From an uncultured Anaerocolumna sp. (lineage in GTDB: Bacteria; Bacillota; Clostridia; Lachnospirales; Lachnospiraceae), in assembly GCA_937901695.1 (NCBI GenBank), contig CALDJN010000067.1:1-9900 (forward strand): a DNA stretch of 9,900 bases. The letters run 5' to 3'. This document shows positions 6,556-9,900 of this stretch, one piece after another; position 1 is the first letter of the stretch; each line of letters starts with the position of its first letter. The notes beneath the pieces were generated by a model. It did not search any database. It had not been told where the DNA came from and worked only from the letters and a program-made list of their open reading frames with translations. Both the position numbers and the translations under genes were made by a program.

Positions 6556-6819
6556 AGCAAGTTTTGCCATTCAGGGCGGATTTTGTCATTCGGAGCAAAC
6601 TTTGTCATTCTGAGAGCAAATTCAGCAAAGCTGAATTATAGCTCGAAGAATCTCACTTTGAAATGAATCTCACTTTGAAATGAATCTCACTTTGGAATGA
6701 ATCTCGCTTTGAAATGAATCTCGCTTTAAAATGAGATTCTTCGCCCCTTGGGCTCAGAATGACACGCTTTTATAGCAATGACACGCTTTCATAAGAATGA
6801 CACGCTTTGGCAATGACAG
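6556..6819. repeat. Interspersed palindromic repeat, copy 3, heavily expanded
   Basis: The left end GTCATTCTGAG (6604-6614) and CGAAGAATCT (6644-6653) pair with the right arm at 6733-6763 (GAGATTCTTCG ... CTCAGAATGAC). Three expansions are visible. The left end occurs three times at about 20-bp spacing (near 6564, 6584 and 6604). The core carries five 17-bp units at 6648-6732. The right end is repeated with 19-bp period at 6758-6776, 6777-6795, 6796-6811 (short) and 6812-6819 (fragment). A perfect inner hairpin AATTCAGC-AAA-GCTGAATT lies at 6619-6637. The element begins 12 bp after the lipoprotein stop and fills most of the gap before the flavoprotein gene. It has no coding capacity. Confidence 0.85.
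6648..6732. repeat. 17-bp tandem array, five units, inside repeat copy 3
   Basis: Units start at 6648, 6665, 6682, 6699 and 6716, with consensus GAATCTCACTTTGAAAT. Units 4 and 5 share CTCG instead of CTCA. Unit 3 has TTGGAAT and unit 5 TTAAAAT, so the array has diverged since expansion. It starts with the inner GAATCT of the left arm and fills the place of the loop, ending where the inverted right arm GAGATTCTTCG begins. Confidence 0.9.
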
Positions 6820-6984
6820 TTTTGCAATAGTTCCTTCATAATTTAATTAGTACAAGACTTTTCACATTCAAATCAATTATTTCGTCTATAAATAATAATA
6901 AAATGGAACTATAAAATAAAAGTTAAAGAAATAAAATATATGGAAATAGAATATATGGAAATACCATATGAGGAAAGAGGATAT
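6820..6984. other. A/T-rich upstream region of the flavoprotein gene
   Basis: This region contains a 14-bp direct repeat AATATATGGAAATA at 6935-6948 and 6950-6963 (15-bp period). The repeat creates two in-frame ATGs (6940, 6955) upstream of the preferred start. TATAAA (6887-6892) could be a -10 element, but the only -35-like TTCACA (6861-6866) is 20 nt away, so no promoter is called. Confidence 0.5.
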
Positions 6985-8235
6985 ATGACAGACCATTTTT
7001 CAAGGGCAAAAGTAATTGTAGTAGGTGGAGGACCTGCCGGAATGATGGCAGCTATAATTGCTGCCCGTAATAATAATGAAGTAATATTATTAGAGAAGAA
7101 TAATAAATTAGGCAAAAAGTTGTACATTACCGGGAAAGGCAGATGTAATATTACAAATGCCTGCGATATAGAAGATTTATTTCGTAATGTAGTAACAAAT
7201 TCCAAATTTCTCTATGGCGCTTTTTATACCTTCAGTAACTATGATCTAATTCAATTCTTTGAAGAACTGGGGTTAAAGACTAAAATTGAAAGAGGTAATC
7301 GTGTTTTTCCTGAGTCTGATAAATCTTCTGATGTCATTTCTGCATTATCCAAAGAATTAAACCGTTTACATGTAGATATACGCTTCGAACAAGAAGTAGA
7401 CCATATACTGCTGGAAAACAATACCTTTAAAGGTGTAGTTATAAAAAATAATACCGATATATTGTATGGTGATAAAATTATAATTGCCACAGGTGGTCTT
7501 TCATATAAAGCCACTGGCTCCACCGGCGATGGTTTTGAATTTGCTAAATCCATAGGGCATGCCATAACGAAATGTAATCCATCCTTAGTACCTATGAACG
7601 TAAAGGAAATAGGAGTAGTAAAAGAACTGCAAGGTTTATCATTAAAGAATATAGAAATTAATATAACTTCTAAAAAGAAAGAAATATACAGAGACTTTGG
7701 AGAATTATTATTTACTCATTTTGGAGTAAGTGGACCTGTTATATTAAGTTCAAGCAGCTATTGTATCCCTTATATGGATAATAAAGACTTAGTACTTTCC
7801 ATAGACTTAAAACCTGCACTTACAACAGAACAACTAGACGAAAGGGTTTTAAGAGATTTTGGAGAATTTAGTAATAAACAATTTAAAAATGCTTTAGATA
7901 GACTATTGCCACATAAACTGATTCCAGTTATAATAGCTTTAAGTCTCATTGACCCAGAAAAAAAAGTAAATTTAATTACAAAAGAGGAACGAACCAGACT
8001 TGTTAACCTGTTAAAAGGCTTGACTTTTCACATAACCAGCCTGCGTGAATATAATGAAGCAGTTATAACCAAAGGCGGTATTCAGGTAAAAGAAATCAAT
8101 CCATCTACCATGGAATCCAAGATTGTTTCCAATGTGTTTTTTGCAGGAGAAGTACTAGATTTGGATGCATTAACAGGTGGTTTTAATCTACAAATTGCAT
8201 GGTCAACTGGATATATTGCTGGTAGTTCGGTTTAA
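6985..8235 (+). CDS. HI0933-family (YhiN-like) NAD(P)/FAD-dependent oxidoreductase
   Basis: A 416-aa flavoprotein. The N-terminal FAD-binding Rossmann motif is VIVVGGGPAGMMAA (G14, G16, G19), followed by an acidic residue at the end of the second strand (LLEK). The family motif GKGRCNITN is at about 50-58. Near the C-terminus are FFAGEVLDLDALTGGFNLQI and AWSTGYIAG, typical of this family and the second part of the FAD site. The length fits. The physiological substrate of the family is not settled; database names such as aminoacetone oxidase-like should be read cautiously. The start at 6985 is chosen because AAAGAGG lies 4 nt upstream. Starting at 6940 or 6955 would add MEIEYMEIPYEERGY, which is encoded by a short tandem duplication. 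The gene precedes cmk and ispH, as in many clostridia, after a 152-bp gap. Confidence 0.9.
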   Translation: MTDHFSRAKVIVVGGGPAGMMAAIIAARNNNEVILLEKNNKLGKKLYITGKGRCNITNACDIEDLFRNVVTNSKFLYGAFYTFSNYDLIQFFEELGLKTKIERGNRVFPESDKSSDVISALSKELNRLHVDIRFEQEVDHILLENNTFKGVVIKNNTDILYGDKIIIATGGLSYKATGSTGDGFEFAKSIGHAITKCNPSLVPMNVKEIGVVKELQGLSLKNIEINITSKKKEIYRDFGELLFTHFGVSGPVILSSSSYCIPYMDNKDLVLSIDLKPALTTEQLDERVLRDFGEFSNKQFKNALDRLLPHKLIPVIIALSLIDPEKKVNLITKEERTRLVNLLKGLTFHITSLREYNEAVITKGGIQVKEINPSTMESKIVSNVFFAGEVLDLDALTGGFNLQIAWSTGYIAGSSV

Positions 8236-8250
8236 ATTGGAATATATAAA

Positions 8251-8280
8251 TTGACAGGACATCAAAAGCCTAACTATAGG
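8251..8280 (+). promoter_or_regulatory. Predicted promoter upstream of cmk
   Basis: A perfect -35 hexamer TTGACA (8251-8256) is followed after 18 nt by TATAGG (8275-8280); CTATAG at 17-nt spacing is an alternative register. Transcription would start near 8287, about 100 nt before the cmk ATG. Confidence 0.4.
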
Positions 8281-8285
8281 TATTC

Positions 8286-8311
8286 AATGAATATCAATTA
8301 ATATATTCATT
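8286..8311. repeat. Inverted repeat AATGAATAT/ATATTCATT in the cmk leader
   Basis: Two 9-bp arms (8286-8294 and 8303-8311) are perfectly inverted around an 8-nt A/T-only-but-one spacer. The repeat lies right at the predicted transcription start of cmk. It could be an operator or a weak RNA hairpin, but the composition makes chance plausible. Confidence 0.35.
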
Positions 8312-8387
8312 TAGCGACTTTCCTTCAAGTGGTATATTTCTTAAACATAAATTTTATAGATAAATATAGGTAGATAGGACAAGTAGG

Positions 8388-9065
8388 ATGAAAAATAAAA
8401 ATATAGCCATTGATGGACCTGCAGGTGCAGGCAAAAGTACTATTGCAAAAAGCATAGCAAAGAAACTTCAGATTATATATGTAGACACAGGTGCTATGTA
8501 TCGTGCTATGGGATTGTATTTTATAAGAGAAAACATTAATACGGAACGCCCGGAAGAAATTGAGAAAGCTTGTGATTCTGTTAATGTAACCATTGATTAT
8601 AAAGATGGAGAGCAGCAGGTTATCCTAAATGGAGAAAATGTTACAAAACTTCTTCGAACAGAAGAAGTGGGAAAAATGGCTTCTACTGTTGGAACTCTTC
8701 AGGAAGTAAGAACAAAAATGGTTGAGTTACAACAAAGCCTAGCCAAAATCAGAACCGTAATTATGGATGGAAGAGATATTGGCACCGTTGTACTTACGGA
8801 TGCAGGATTAAAAATATATTTAACAGCAAGTTCTAAAGAAAGAGCCAGAAGACGTTGGAGTGAATTAACAAAAAAGGGTATCCCTTGTAATATAGATGAA
8901 ATTGAACAAGACATTATAGCAAGAGATAATCAAGATATGAATCGGGATATATCTCCACTTTGTCAGGCAGAGGATGCCATATTGGTTGATTCCTCTAACA
9001 TGAGTATAGAAGAAGTAATTGATAAAATCATTGCTTTATATTACGATAAATTAGAAAGAGGTTAA
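8388..9065 (+). CDS. cmk: Cytidylate (CMP/dCMP) kinase
   Basis: A 225-aa cytoplasmic kinase that phosphorylates CMP and dCMP to the diphosphates with ATP, recycling CMP from lipid and RNA turnover. The P-loop GPAGAGKST is at 10-18. YVDTGAMYRA (31-40) is the conserved segment after it. MDGRDIGTVV (127-135) is the CMP-site motif. ASSKERARRRW (147-157) is the arginine-rich lid region, and ARDNQDMNRDISPL (178-191) is the family's C-terminal signature. The length is normal. The Shine-Dalgarno site is weak: AGGA lies 8 nt before the ATG and a second AGG abuts it. The coding part for residues 208-222 (EEVIDKIIALYYDKL) is the left arm of a 43-bp inverted repeat that reappears reversed just after the stop. 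The protein itself looks intact, so the cmk copy is the original. Confidence 0.95.
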   Translation: MKNKNIAIDGPAGAGKSTIAKSIAKKLQIIYVDTGAMYRAMGLYFIRENINTERPEEIEKACDSVNVTIDYKDGEQQVILNGENVTKLLRTEEVGKMASTVGTLQEVRTKMVELQQSLAKIRTVIMDGRDIGTVVLTDAGLKIYLTASSKERARRRWSELTKKGIPCNIDEIEQDIIARDNQDMNRDISPLCQAEDAILVDSSNMSIEEVIDKIIALYYDKLERG

Positions 9066-9105
9066 TTTATCGTAATATAAAGCAATGATTTTATCAATTA
9101 CTTCT
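9011..9105. repeat. Perfect 43-bp inverted repeat spanning the cmk end and ispH start
   Basis: Positions 9011-9053 and 9063-9105 are exact reverse complements over 43 bp, with the 9-nt loop GAAAGAGGT. The left arm encodes the cmk C-terminus. The right arm begins at the cmk stop codon and ends inside the TTC-TGT codons of ispH. The arms are A/T-rich with no T-run, so this is not an intrinsic terminator. The arrangement looks like a fold-back copy of cmk pasted over the ispH start. Confidence 0.97.
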
Positions 9106-9900
9106 GTTTTGGTGTAAAACGAGCTGTCGATATGGTTTATAAAGAAGCCGAAAAAGGTGAAAAAGTCTATACCTATGGTCCAATCATTCATAACGAAGAA
9201 GTTGTTGAAGATTTGGCTTCCAAGGGTGTTGAATTGATTCATACAATAGAAGAATTAAAAGGAATTACTGAGGGTACAATAATTATACGTTCTCACGGTG
9301 TATCGAAAGAAGTCTATGATGTTATTAAAGAACAAGGTCTAAAATTAGTTGATGCTACTTGCCCTTATGTGTTAAAAATTCATAGAGTTGTAAAAGAGCA
9401 CAGCGAATTGGGTCATTATATCATAATCGTTGGTAATGATGCACATCCTGAAGTAGAAGGAATCAAAGGATGGTGTGAGAATAATGATTATTCAGTAATA
9501 AAAGATGCAAGTGAAGCAGAACATTTAAAAATACCAGAAGGGAAAACAGTATGTATTGTATCCCAGACGACATATAATTACAAGAAATTTCAAGATTTAG
9601 TTGAAATTATCACAAAAAAGGGTTATGATATAATTGTTTTAAATACGATATGTAATGCTACTGAAGAACGTCAGACAGAGGTTAAACAGCTTGCAAAAGA
9701 GTCTGATGCCATGATTATAATTGGTGGCAAACATAGTTCGAATACCCAAAAGCTTTACGAAATATCTAAATTAGAATGTGAAAATACTTACTATATACAG
9801 ACACTTAGAGACCTAGATTTGGATAAACTCCAATCTTTTCGTAGCGTAGGTATTACAGCAGGGGCATCGACCCCAAACAATATTATCAAGGAGGTTCATA
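9081..9900 (+). pseudogene. ispH: 4-hydroxy-3-methylbut-2-enyl diphosphate reductase, 5' end disrupted, 3' end beyond window
   Basis: IspH makes IPP and DMAPP from HMBPP in the last step of the MEP pathway, using a [4Fe-4S] cluster. Family landmarks are present: FCFGVKRAVD (cluster Cys codon at 9105), YGPIIHNEEVV, RSHGVSKEV, VDATCPYV (second Cys at 9360), NDAHPEVEG, TICNATEERQ (third Cys at 9651) and GASTP near the window end. The usual first 8-10 residues (LAKTAG-like) and start codon are missing. Upstream of FCFG the frame reads SNDFINY from the reversed cmk copy, back to a stop at 9078-9080. No ATG, GTG or TTG occurs before Met at 9132, which lies after the first cluster Cys. As written it cannot yield a normal enzyme, though assembly error is possible. 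In many Lachnospiraceae this gene is fused to ribosomal protein S1 domains, which would lie beyond 9900. Confidence 0.85.

Noticed and set aside
6648..6732. CRISPR-like array
   Set aside because: Units are contiguous with no unique spacers, too short, and no cas genes are present.
6940..6984. Extended flavoprotein start at 6940 or 6955
   Set aside because: The extra residues come from a 15-bp tandem duplication and no good ribosome site precedes them; AAAGAGG precedes 6985.
9011..9105. Intrinsic terminator between cmk and ispH
   Set aside because: Stem is A/T-rich, far longer than terminators, has no U-run, and overlaps coding sequence of both genes.
9051..9242. 63-codon minus-strand frame ending in a copy of the CMP kinase C-terminus
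   Set aside because: It is a by-product of the inverted repeat and the antisense of ispH, with no ribosome site; it is not a gene.

Overview
The window is A+T-rich, gene-dense, and looks like a clostridial chromosome, most likely Lachnospiraceae (a Lachnoclostridium/Clostridium phytofermentans-like organism). This rests on gene content and order (rimO-pgsA-cinA, then a HI0933-type flavoprotein-cmk-ispH), on Shine-Dalgarno sequences of the GGAGG type, and on a family of GTCATTCTGAG...GAAGAATC palindromic repeats. The species is an inference from memory; no search was run.

Layout. (1) Positions 1-222 hold a palindromic repeat followed by an 18-bp tandem array. (2) Positions 223-1851, minus strand, encode a membrane protein of unknown function with three N-terminal membrane helices and a large soluble part. 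Upstream of it is a leader of about 130 nt that can fold into three hairpins and contains a perfect AGGAGG with a TTG-Lys-Lys-stop mini-ORF. (3) On the plus strand follow rimO (ribosomal protein S12 methylthiotransferase), a second repeat cluster, pgsA (phosphatidylglycerol phosphate synthase) and cinA (CinA/PncC family). (4) A 323-bp gap contains a candidate 33-codon ORF whose stop overlaps the Shine-Dalgarno sequence of the next gene, a GerMN-like lipoprotein. (5) A third, heavily expanded repeat cluster (about 6556-6819) is followed by a flavoprotein, cmk (CMP kinase) and the 5' part of ispH, which runs off the window end.

The known genes are housekeeping: ribosome modification, phospholipid head-group synthesis, NAD/nucleotide salvage or repair, CMP recycling, and the last step of the MEP isoprenoid pathway.

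The most unusual feature is at the cmk/ispH junction. A perfect 43-bp inverted repeat (9011-9053 / 9063-9105, 9-nt loop) places a reversed copy of the 3' end of cmk exactly where the ispH start codon and first residues should be. IspH homology resumes at the first cluster cysteine motif (FCFG), but no ATG, GTG or TTG lies in frame between the preceding stop and a Met downstream of that cysteine. This is either a fold-back assembly/cloning artefact or a real template-switch mutation that inactivates or rewires a normally essential gene. The second notable theme is the repeat family: all three copies lie directly 3' of genes, and each has its ends or core amplified into short tandem arrays with different periods (17, 18, 19, 20 and 32 bp). 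I saw no convincing undescribed defence system, phage or CRISPR array.
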